Source of the DNA: Casuarina equisetifolia | Lineage: Eukaryota > Streptophyta > Magnoliopsida > Fagales > Casuarinaceae | DNA: 64,000 nt | Assembly (NCBI GenBank): GCA_028551475.1 | Contig: CM052356.1 | Span: 3,172,001 to 3,236,000, forward strand | Direction: 5' to 3' | Shown here: positions 1 to 10,207 of the stretch, piece after piece | Layout: every line of letters starts with the position of its first letter | How positions within the stretch are numbered: the stretch's first letter is position 1 | Program-made: the position numbers and the translations under genes | Notes under the pieces: generated by a model | The model's database searches: none | What the model saw: only the letters and a program-made list of their open reading frames with translations | Told to the model about the DNA's origin: nothing

Positions 1-1676
1 ATGTGATATTATTATGTTTGCTACATGCAATAATTGAAATTACCATGAATATGAATATCTCCTCTTTATGTCAGCTATAACTTATATTCTTATTTTTAAA
101 AATGTTCTTAGAAAAGAAATGTTCTCGAAAGGCTAGACCCAAATTCATAAGGTAGAGAAAAAAATGAACTTTTTTTTATAAGAGAGTTTACCGCAACCAC
201 AAATCTACCCATAACTAAACAAACCATTCCAAACTACAACCTTGCAACCTAAAAAGACGCCTTCAATCATTTGCTCAATTACTACTAAGAACGTCTTGTG
301 CATTGTCTGAGTCCGAACTTAAGGGTAATATGATGATGCATGTCTAATTATGTGACAAGCCCTCCTTGCTTGACCCCGAGCCCTTTGTCCTAGGGCAGAC
401 CTTTGTCTGCCGGACTACTCGTTTCTTATGTTAACATGCTTGCTTGAACACTAAAGCACCTACTAAGAACCTTTTCTTTGATTTTAATTATTTTAACTAA
501 TGATGTATTTTTTGCTTTTATTTCTTCCCTTACAATTTTAGAGAAGGTTTTTAGAGTTACACTCAAACCGCTTGCCTTACACATTTTAAAAATAAGCTTT
601 AATTGTCCTTCTTTCTTTCTTTATCTATTGACTTTTGTTCCAATTAAGCTTTGAATGATTGTTATTAGATTTTTCATTGTTGTTAGGTTATCTAAATAAT
701 TAAAAAACTTAGTCATTTTAAGAGTTGAAAGCTAATTAATATAGGAGTTCAAAAACTAATTATTTTAAATCTTCAAAACCCACTTTTACTAGGATAGGAA
801 ATAGGTTTAAACCTAAACCCTATTTAAGAAAAGAGAATAGGCAAAAGAAAGGGGAAATAAGTTCAGCACAACTCAAGAGAACGGCTATGAATTTAAGGTT
901 TTCTTGAAGAAAAGACAAAAAGGATGACATACTTCTTGTTCTTTGATTTAATACTCCTTTTTTAATTCCTGTTATTGTTCTTCTTTATTATTTTATTATG
1001 TTTTAGTTACTTTTGTTAGAGTTGCGATATAACCTAATTATGATGGTATGAATCTTATGATTATTATATTTTGTAAGATATTTTGTTTATATGAAATTAC
1101 ATGTTACTATATTTAATTCTTTTGAGTGGTCAATTACTACTTAAATGATATGATTTGCATATTTGAGATCAACAGGAGATAATATGCAGTTATTTCTTGT
1201 AATGTGTAATCATAAATTAAATATAGATAGACAATACCATATTGTTTATGTGACTTTTGATGTAAATTAAGAATATTTATAGATCCTAATGCATATGGTA
1301 TGTTTCAATTCACATATAGAAATATAATTAACTAATGAGCTAAATATGTTTGCTATACCTAGATATAGGATAGTAAGTAAATTAAGAAAATTTGCCATCA
1401 CATGAGTATTGTCCCTCTTGCAAGCACAAATAATGAAAATTCATATCTAGTAATGATGGTGAAATCAAATGCTCTAACATATTTTTTGTATTAAGTTTTG
1501 TTAAATCTTTTACTATTAATCTATCATCTATCATTTAGATTTAGATAAATTCTAAGAGTTATTCACCGTTAATAATTAGTTAGTCTAGTAATTGCCAATC
1601 TCTGTGGGATGATATTTTTCTTATCATTTTATTACTTATTCAACATGTTCACTTGTATATAAAATTTCACCAAACA
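1..1676 (+). mobile_element. Athila-type LTR, 3' part
   Basis: The sequence matches, nearly base for base, the LTR at 44797-46847, and its last 130 bases match the ends of the LTRs at 50026-51461 and 58289-59317 (minus). It ends in CACCAAACA at 1676, followed by ACACG, which fits a target-site duplication with ACACA at 3032-3036. It starts outside the window. There is no coding capacity, and short open frames inside it are LTR sequence. The family call rests on the Athila-like PBS and polypurine tract of the related element at 58-64 kb. Confidence 0.75.
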
Positions 1677-1734
1677 ACACGCGTTTAATAATTATTCTTT
1701 TTCACCTTTTTATGGTTCTTAAAAAAGAAAAAAA

Positions 1735-2182
1735 TTGTAATCCTTGTCAGACAGCTTTTGTGTCGGTAGAAACATTAAAGAAAATATTTTGTTATGTCAA
1801 GAGCTAATACACAATTATCACAAAGATATTCATGGGAAAAGGGTGGCAATGAAGGTTGATATTATGAAAGCATATGATTCAATAGACTAGAATGCAATCT
1901 TAAATACTTTGAAAGTTTTGAAGTTACTAGACAAATTTAGATTGTTGATTGAAAGTTGTATCACTACTGTTGGATATTCTGTAAACATAAATGACTTTTA
2001 TACAAGATTTTTTAAGGGGGCAAAGGCACTTAGATAAGGAGACCCTCTCTTTCCTTTTCTCTTCGTTATTGTGATGGAGATTTTTAACAGAATTATACAA
2101 AAGAAAATATCTTCTGGAAGGTTCAAATTTCACTAGAAATACTCTAAAGAGAAGATCACTCATTTATACTACACTGATGACC
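1735..2182 (+). pseudogene. LINE reverse transcriptase fragment
   Basis: This is a 5'-truncated and 3'-cut piece of a plant L1-type LINE reverse transcriptase. Across three frames one can read the RT blocks around GRNIKENILLCQELIHNYHK, the KVDI.KAYDSIDW block and RQGDPLSPFLF-like residues. Many stops are present. A one-base deletion before the GRNI block is shared with the copy at 46910, so both copies descend from one damaged ancestor. The catalytic-like YTDD stands at the right edge, where the LINE stops and an unrelated flank begins at about 2183. Confidence 0.75.
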
Positions 2183-3036
2183 TTGCCTTGACCATAATAA
2201 GTGTAAAAAAAAGCTCAAGCTCATTAATCATATCACCAACCAACACCAACACCCCCACCCCCCCCCCCCAAAAAAAAAAGAGAAAGGAAAAGAACAAAAA
2301 TCAAATAATGATTAAAATTTACCATCTTAACCATACATACATTTTCATATTCATTTTATTGGTGCTGATTCTTAAACTCAACTATCAAAATCCTTCCAAA
2401 CACAGCAAGTAGTAAATGGAGGAGGATGAGATTTAACAACACACAAGGAGGTATAATTTAGAGCATGGTTTGATTCAGAACTTAAAGGAGTATAAATTGA
2501 AAAATTACCAAATTCCTCACCCTATGTTAAGTCTCAAATAAGTTGAATTTCTATTTCTATGTTTCTTAACTTCTTAAGTTCATCTCTACTACCAACTCAA
2601 TAATTATACACACTTTCACATAGATTCCTCCTATTTTTTTATGTAATGTATATAAAGTTAAAATTTAACCTTTCAAACCCCCTTTTCAAAAGAGTTAACT
2701 TGCAATCACTCTTTCAAGAGAATGCAATATACACGTAACTTGTCATAAATATTTAGCCCACCTATAATTACTAGGCAAACAATTACTCTAGCTTGTGAAT
2801 TATCTTACAATGTTAGATTGCTGCAAACCAACCCCTTGTCAATGAAGGCTGTGACGAGCCCCCTCTTTATTAGTGGCATACTTGCACCTTATTTATTAAT
2901 CATAGCCGTGAATTATCTTACCATGCCAGATGGTTGAAGGCCGCAAACTTGTCAATGGGGGTGGTGACAAACCCCTTCTTTATTAGTGGCACACCTCCAC
3001 TCTATATGTTAATGGGATGACTCAGCCATTCACACA
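2183..3036. repeat. Duplicated flank block, copy 1
   Basis: This non-coding block starts at TTGCCTTGACCATAATAAG and is the same as 43927-44796, including a C-run/A-run near 2258-2283. It ends in ACACA (3032-3036), the target site of the Athila-type LTR that follows. At 43.9 kb the block sits on the left of LTR and LINE; here it sits on the right of them, so the order is permuted. Confidence 0.8.
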
Positions 3037-3672
3037 TGATAACTCTATTTTTATATAGTTATTTTGTTTAATTTAAGCAATAAATAATATAATACTTGTG
3101 AAAAATATTTGAATTCCTCTTTATTTAAATTTCTTTTGTTTATGTAGCATAAGGAGGAATGGAGAAAAAGGATGAACATGGATAACCTAATACTTATTAT
3201 GTGGCATAATAGAGTCATATCAAGATCAAGAGAGTCAAGATGAGCTTATTTTTTGATGAATAAACTCACATATTTATAAAATAAAGAAAAACTAATTGAT
3301 ATTCCAACTTTTAGATATTTTCTTTTCTTTTCTTTTCTTTTAAGAAGAATTGCTTTAATTCCAAATGGGGCTTGATTAGAACTTTGTTCTTTTTGTTTTG
3401 TTTTGTTTGGATATGTGATATTATTATGTTTGCTACATGCAATAATTGAAATTACCATGAATATGAATATCTCCTCTTTATGTCAACTATAACTTATATT
3501 CTTATTTTTAAAAATGTTCTTAGAAAAGAAATGTTCTCGAAAGGCTAGACCCAAATTCATAAGGTAGAGAAAAAATTGAACTCTTTTTTATGTGAGAGTT
3601 TACTGCAACCACAAATCTACCTATAACTAAAAAAACCATTCCAAACTATAACCTTGTAACCTAAAAAGACGC
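3037..3672 (+). mobile_element. Athila-type LTR, 5' part
   Basis: It begins TGATAACTCTATTTTTATA directly after ACACA and matches 44797-45430. Its last 260 bases also match positions 1-250 of this window. It is cut at 3672, within AAAAAGACGC, where minus-strand copia sequence begins. Confidence 0.8.
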
Positions 3673-4606
3673 TGTGTTTGTGACAATTCTTTTTACAGGT
3701 CTCTAAGGTATCTAAAAATTCTTTTTATAGCAACTAGGTGCTGTTCTTTTAGGTTTGATTGATACCTAGCACACAATCACACACTAAACATAATATTAGA
3801 TCTAGATGCAGTCAAATACAACAAAGATCCAATCATTCCACAATAGGATTTAAAGTCCACGGTAATTCCATCTTCATCATTAGATAATTAAAAAGAGGTG
3901 CTCATAGGTGTGTCCATTGGTTTAGAGTCATGCATCTTGTATTTCTTGAGCAATTCATTTGTGTATTTTTGTTTGTTTGTTTAATTTTCAACCCAAGAAA
4001 GTAGGTTAGCTCACCCATTATACTCATTTCAAATTCACTTTGCATACATGCAGCAAACTCTTCATATAATATAGAGTTTGTAGAACCCAACACAATGTCA
4101 TCAACATATATTTGAACAATTAAAATCTCCTTTTCTTTATTCTTTATGAATAAAGTATTGTCCACTTTCCCTTTCCTAAAACCATTATCAATCAAGAAAG
4201 AGCTTAGCTTATCATACCAGGCCCGTGAAGTTTGTTTCAAATCATATAAAGCTTTTGAAAGTTTAAAAACATGATTTGAATGAATCAAATCTTCAAATCT
4301 AGGTGGTTGTTCAACATATATCTTTTCCTTTACAATGATTTAAAAATGCACTTTTGACATCCATTTGAAACAAGGTAAAGTTCATATAACAAGCAAAGGC
4401 AAGTAAAATCCTAATTGCTTCTAACCTAGCCACTGGTGCAAATGTTTCATCATAGTCAATTCCTTTTTCTTGACTATATCCTTGTGCTACTAATCTAGCC
4501 TTATTTCTAGTAATAATGTCATTTTTATCTAATTTTTTTCTAAATACCCATTTTATGCCTATAACCCGATGATATTTGGTCTAGGAACTAGATTCCAAAT
4601 CTTGCT
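3673..4606 (-). pseudogene. copia reverse transcriptase fragment
   Basis: Read on the minus strand from 4606 this is the Ty1/copia reverse transcriptase: an [12 protein letters not shown] start, [29 protein letters not shown] (with stops and frame changes), then a long frame at 4288-3902 with SKALYDLKQ, the active-site block IVQIYVDDIV and MSIMGELTYFLGL. The KPMDTP and SLLYLTASRS blocks follow down to about 3780. RNase H is missing; the fragment stops against the LTR piece at 3672. The YVDD catalytic residues are kept, but the frame is broken. Confidence 0.85.
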
Positions 4607-4792
4607 ATTAGAAACATGCATAGGATTTGCTTGCTGATCATATCAACTCAAATCACATGATATTTGTGTAATTAAACTATGATCAAATTTTGCAATGTTT
4701 GCTATGCACATTTTCATGAAAAACATGATTAATTGATTGGTGATCTATGCCATACTATTGAGATATTTTGTCATCATAAAAAAGAGGGAGAT
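4607..4792 (+). mobile_element. copia 3' untranslated tail and polypurine tract
   Basis: The strand of the copia material switches here. The stretch leads into AAAAAAGAGGGAGATTG at about 4778-4793, a typical copia polypurine tract placed right before an LTR that starts TGTTGG. It is the tail of a plus-strand copia element whose coding part is absent. Confidence 0.65.
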
Positions 4793-6525
4793 TGTTGGAA
4801 AATAAGGGTTTTGTTTGTGACAAAATGTATTTATGAATATATAGGTGTTGAAATGTGTTTTTCTTAAGTGCAAAAGAAAATCATAGGAAGTAAAAGGTGT
4901 ACAAATTATAATATCAATTAATGATATTATAAAGTAATTGGGTTCCTACATTTCTTATATAATGTCACTATAATAGTGTTCTTAAGAAATAATTTATTTA
5001 ATTTCATTATATAATGTCTTGAAAACAAGGCTTACCAAATTGAAATTAAATATGTCATACATTGTGATTAAAAAAAATGATACTTGCTTTTGCTTTGTTG
5101 AAGGTTGAAGTATATGGCTTTATTTTTGGAACAAACCTTAGTTCTATCAAGAACTTATATTATATCATTCTTGGATTAATATTGATTCTCGGCCTGACTC
5201 TCGACCTGGTTGTATTTAGCCTAATTATTCTTAGCCTGGTTGTATTCGGTCTAGTTATATTCGGCTTGGTTATATTCTCGACCTGGTCATATTCTCAGCT
5301 TGTCTCTATTCTCGACCTATTTATGTTCTTGGCCCGTCTCATGACCCACTTATCTATCTAGCAGATAAGTGAGCTCGACTGGTGATGAAACTCACCGTTT
5401 CACTTACACATTGTCTCACTTATTCATCTGATGCCCTAAAGAGCATATTATTGACGCCTGCCAAAATGAGAGAGAGAGAGATGGAGGAACGACGCCACTA
5501 CTGACCGAATCCTCAATGGGAGGATTTCTAAAGAGACCGATGTTAGAATGGTATGATATGAGCTGGAGAAGGAAGATTTGAAGGCTAATTTATTGTTCCA
5601 ACGGGAAGATAGCTTCATCATTAAGGTTTGAAAAGTTTGAAACCCTAGCTCTAGTTTTTCTATTTAAGAAGAGCTATTCTATGGAGAAGGGTTCGACACT
5701 TACAACAATCTGAAGTTCTCTTTGAGTGAAGAATCGATTATTGAGTTCATCTTTTGATCATTCAATCTTCTTAACTTTCAGTGAAGTACAAGCTTATGGT
5801 GATATTGTGATTAAATACTTATTTGTTTGTTTATATCATCGATTGGACCTTGTATAACTCTGTTTATATGTTGATTTCATTAAAAATACTTATTGCACAT
5901 AAACTTTGAAAGGAATCCAAAACCCTAATTTATTTCAATTTAGGGTTTTCGTGATAGGAGCTTAGAATTATTATATTTACATCAAATTAGCTCCTTTAGG
6001 TTACAAAATCCCACAACTTGTCATATTATTTAGGATTTGTAATTGATTTATGATCTTTTGATCATATTGTGTAACATTGTACAATAAATTCCTTGAGAAG
6101 GAATTGTTTGAGTTAGGGAGAACATTTTCTTCTAGCTTGGCTGAGTAAAGGAGACTTCAATCGGTTTGATTGAAGGAGAAGAGGGTGGACGTAGGACTCA
6201 AGGTGTGAGTGTCAAACCACCGTGGTAAATTTGGTGTCAATCTCTTTGCTTACTATTGATCTAACCTTCTTATAATATTTACTGCCTCTTATTTTGTGAA
6301 TTATCTGTTCCTAACCTATTAGAATATTTGATACATATAAGTGTAACAATTCTCTTGATAACGTGTTGCTTGACGTGGAAGTAAAGCATCATATATGTTT
6401 AGTTTATATTGATATTATTTGTGTGACTTGTCCAGCATATTGATTTGAGCAATTGCTAACATAATAGTTTTAATTGCTAGTTGTAACAATTCAACCCCCT
6501 TCTTGTTAAGCCATAAAACCCAACA
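4793..6525 (+). mobile_element. copia LTR (plus orientation)
   Basis: This 1.7-kb LTR starts TGTTGGAAAATAAGG and ends AAAACCCAACA. It shares with the LTRs at 8809-10207, 24240-25489, 49822-53000 and 56477-58055 the block with the AGACTTCAATCGGTTTGATT motif and the 3' end rich in C and T before TTGTTAAGCC. A minisatellite lies near its middle. It replaces the integrase region of the surrounding minus-strand copia. Confidence 0.8.
5163..5350. repeat. Minisatellite inside copia LTR
   Basis: About ten imperfect units of roughly 18-21 bases, centred on the words CGGCCTGGTTGTATT and TCGACCTG, are arranged in tandem. The array makes an artificial hydrophobic reading frame at 5077-5361. Other LTRs of the family carry different arrays in the same place. 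Confidence 0.7.
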
Positions 6526-6529
6526 AGAA

Positions 6530-6963
6530 CAAGCTTCAGTTTGAAGCTACTTTGTTAATGTTTACCTTTGACACATGCTTCATATAATCCATTTTTATCA
6601 AAGTTTATAGGAGGAAGACCTTTGACTAAATTCTTCTTAGAAAGTTTTTCTATCAAGCCTAAACCTGCATGACCAAGTTTTCAATGCCACAACCAAGCAA
6701 TGTCATTTATGAAGACCTTTCACAATTAAACATTTTTGTTTAGCAGATAATTCACTAGGATCCAATACATAAATCTTGTCTTTTCTTTTTCCAAAATCTT
6801 TTATATCATGCTCCATATGTTCAACAAGACAAAGTTTCTTTCCAAACTTTATTTTAAAATCTTTGTCATAAAGTTGACTTATACTTAGCAAGTTGAATTT
6901 CAATTCATCTACAAACAATACTTCTGAAATAGGCATAGTTTTCGAGTTACCTATGGTTATCAT
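6530..6963 (-). pseudogene. copia GAG-pre-integrase fragment
   Basis: On the minus strand the frame 6963-6703 shows the pre-integrase pattern: GNSKTMPISEVLFVDELKFN, then LLSISQLYDK. Further down, in other frames, W(H).RLGHAGLGL-like and CVKGKH.QSSFKLKL residues follow, so the zinc-binding start of integrase is present. The catalytic core is gone: the sequence is cut at about 6526 by the plus-strand LTR. Confidence 0.8.
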
Positions 6964-7497
6964 ACCTTTAATTCATCCTTTGGAGTTATATCCAAAAAAA
7001 ACTGTACCTCTAGTTTTTAGCTCAAGTGTTAAGAAGAGCTTCATCATCCCAGTCATATGTTAGGAGCAATTACTGTCTAGAATCCACAGATTTATGTAGT
7101 CTTTCTTGTTTACTTTGGCACTCAAAGCCTGCAAAGATAAATTTGCTCACTGAAGTGCTTGGTACCCATTTTTCTTTGGGTCCATGAAAGTTAGTTGTAC
7201 AAGCATTACAAGAACTTTTAGGCATCAATACTCTTTTTATTCTAAATGGTTTTGTAAGCTTAATAGGACATGTTTGAGTGGTGTGACCATGATATTTACA
7301 GAACTTATAGTTTACTCTACCCTTAGTACAAATTTGAATTTTATCAAAAGAAAAGTTTTAAAACATTTGATAGAAGTTTCAGATTTATAGCCTAAACCTG
7401 CCTTATCAAATATGCCTTGTTGAGAGTTAATTATCTTCTCTAACATGCTATTACCTTTTGTGAATTTCTTTAGCAATGTAGTATCATCTAGCTTCAG

Positions 7498-8747
7498 CTA
7501 AATTTTTTGTTTTTCCTTTTCTAGTTCACATATTCTCATGTTTAAACTTACAACATTAGATTCTATGCAAACATTTTTAGTAATATTATTTTCCTTATCT
7601 AAAAATGGTACAGATTTTGTCAAAACAATTTTATCATAACTAATCTTAGTTTTTACAGATTTATATTTTTCTTTCATTTTTATATTCTTTTTCAACTTAT
7701 TTGCATACTCAACCATATCAAAGAATGTAGTTTCTATACCACAGTTTACATTATTTAGAAGTTTAATGTCACTTACCTCAAATTCTCCTTCTTCAAAGGT
7801 TGTTGCTATAGTTAAACAAAGATGTTCTACTTCTTCTTGTCCTTCCTCTTTCGATGATGAGCTTTCATTATCCTAGGCATCAATCATGGCCTTTTTTGTA
7901 TTTTTATTATACAATTAGCCTTAACATGTCTTGATTTTCTACATTCAAAGCATAAATTATTCCTAGGATCATATGTCTCTTTCTTCTTAGATTTTCCTAC
8001 ATTTTTTCTTTAATCTTTAAAGAATTTTATGAATTTCCTAGCTAGCATAGCAATCTCATCATTTTCATAATTTGGTTCTTCATTCTTTTATGCATTAACT
8101 TTTAATGCAAGTGACTTCTTATTATCTCTCTCTTTCCCTTCTCATTAATTACATTTCATGAGTCTTTAGTGATCCTAGCAAGTCATCTAAGGTTAGTTTA
8201 TCTAAGTCATGTGCTTCCTTTATAGCCATCATTTTAGGATCCCAACTTTCAAGCAAAGACACTAACATTTTTCTAACCATTTCTTCATTTCTATATGTCT
8301 TTTCTAATAATTTAAGTTCAAAAATTATTTTAGTAAATCTACCAAACATTTCACTAATTGTTTTAGAATCTTTCATAGTAAATAATTCATAATTATGTGT
8401 AAGCATAGTAACTTTACAACTTTCTTAGTACCTTCATAAATAACTTCTACCTTATCCCAAATTTCTTTACTAGTGAGGCAAAAAGACACTTTATTGAACT
8501 CATGAACTCTCAAGCCACTATATATTACATTCATGGCTTTAGCATTCAACCTCATAATCTTAACTTCATTTTTACTCCAATCATCAGTCTTTGGTAATGT
8601 AGTTTCCTTTCTAATAACCTGCCATGCTTCTAGATTTTGACCAATAATAAACACTTCCATTAATTGTTTCCAATGTCTATAATTGATACCATTAAACAAT
8701 GGTAGTTTATTAAACCTTGTAATAGCTACAGCTTTCTCTAAAGCCAT
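7498..8747 (-). pseudogene. copia gag (UBN2-type) with zinc knuckle
   Basis: The minus frame 8747-8373 begins MALEKAVAITRFNKLPLFNG and has NYRHWKQLMEVFI, the usual N-terminal Gag pattern. The frame 8406-8149 continues with NYELFTMKDSKTISEMFGRF and the SWDPKMMAIKEA.DLDKLTLDDL block. A CCHC knuckle (C-x2-C-x4-H-x4-C, read as CFECRKSRHVKANC) lies at about 7950-7908. A charged region at 7716-7498 is the usual spacer. Frameshifts separate the parts, so no complete Gag can be made. Confidence 0.85.
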
Positions 8748-8792
8748 TATAAGGATCTATTCTAGGACGTTAAGCCTTTAATTAAAGAACTT

Positions 8793-8808
8793 GGCTCTTG
8801 ATGCCAAT
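8793..8808 (-). other. copia primer binding site
   Basis: On the minus strand the LTR end is followed by ATTGGCATCAAGAGCC, close to the initiator-Met tRNA complement TGGTATCAGAGC. This fixes the minus orientation and marks 8809-10207 as the 5' LTR. Confidence 0.75.
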
Positions 8809-10207
8809 TGTTAGGTACAATGGCTAACCAAGAAAGAGGGGTTGAATTGGTTAGAAAAGTTTATACCTAAACATTGGTGTTCTAAGACAAAGTAAGAAGC
8901 ATCAAACAATAAACACACATAGACACAAATTTACCACGATGGTTTAACCTTCACACCTACATCCACCTTCTTCTTCCTTCAACTCAATCGATTAAAATCC
9001 ACTTTACTCATTAATTAGGAGAAAACATTCTCCTAACCTTCTCAATCCCTTCTCCAAGGAATTATAGCACTATAAGGTTACAATCAAAGGTTATTCCAAC
9101 CTTGTTACAAAGCAAATCCTTAATGATGTATAGTTTATAAGGGATACTGCTAATCAGAGAGCTTTCTAGAGATATAAAGTGACAATCAAAGCTCTAATCA
9201 TGAAACCCCCAAATTATAGAGAATTAGGGTTTCAAATCTACAATCAAGTTTATGTGCAAATAATAATCAAAGTTCAATCAACATATAAATAAGAGTATAC
9301 ACAAGTATAATCACAAAGAATATGATCTTTAAAGAATATCATCAAAGATCTTCACAAAATTGCAATGCTTCAAGCAATCTCACTTTCTTCTTTTGATTGC
9401 TCAATCAATTCATGCAAAACTGTTTCTTAAACTATAGAATAGACACTTTTATAAAAGATTTAAGAAAGAGTAGCTGATTTGAGGTTTCTATCAAACCTAA
9501 CCAATTCATAATCTTCTTCCCATTGAGAGATTGAAGATGTTCCATTATTTTGCTTTTAAGGCTTTGATTCAAACTCTTAATCATCATAAAATTGCACAGA
9601 ATAGTCATTCTAACACTCAATTGCTTCTCATTGAGAGACTAAAGTTTATGACTACTAAGAAGACACTTACTCGAAGAAAGCTTCATATTAGATTTTAGGG
9701 TTCTCGACTTTAGTTGAATGGTGCTGTATAAATGATTATGCAGCATTTTGTGATGAGCTGGATTAGGCTTTTGCCTTGCAAGCCTTTATCTTGATTAGGT
9801 CACTTATGATACCTTAGGCCGTATATAATGGATTTTGCAAAACTCAAACTGGACTTCCTCATTGGATATTCTTCCTTGGACTGATCTTACAAATCATGTG
9901 GGTTAAGCTATCTCCATATAATCCATTTTCATTCAAAAGATATTCCAACATCAATCTTTCTTAAATATAAGAGTATTATACTATTAATATTTTCTTCTTG
10001 CTCAAGAAATATTCTTTTGGAACTTGGGTAAGATTGCAATATATAAAGATGTAGGAAACCAGCTCTTTTTAATATCATTAATTGATATTATAATTTACAC
10101 ACCTTTTACTTCCTTTAATTTTATTTTGCATGTCAAAATACGAAAAAAAAAAATTATATACATTTATCAACAAAATTTGCCATAACAAAAGATATCTTTT
10201 TCCAACA
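8809..10207 (-). mobile_element. copia 5' LTR (minus orientation)
   Basis: The LTR runs from TGTTAGGTACAATGG to CCAACA on the plus strand, about 1.4 kb. It contains the reverse complement of the family block with TCAATCGATTAAAATCC and TACATCCACC. It abuts the PBS on the left. On the right it meets plus-strand copia integrase sequence, so it was probably inserted in an older copia. Confidence 0.8.

Noticed and set aside
1..3672. A complete LTR element with LTR tail, 1.4-kb interior and LTR head
   Set aside because: There is no PBS after the first LTR and no polypurine tract before the second; the same order at 43.9-47 kb shows a solo LTR with its own target duplication, so this is a permuted duplication.
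5077..5361. Open frame of 94 residues, hydrophobic, looking like a membrane protein
   Set aside because: It runs through a minisatellite within a copia LTR; the leucine-rich pattern comes from the repeat unit.
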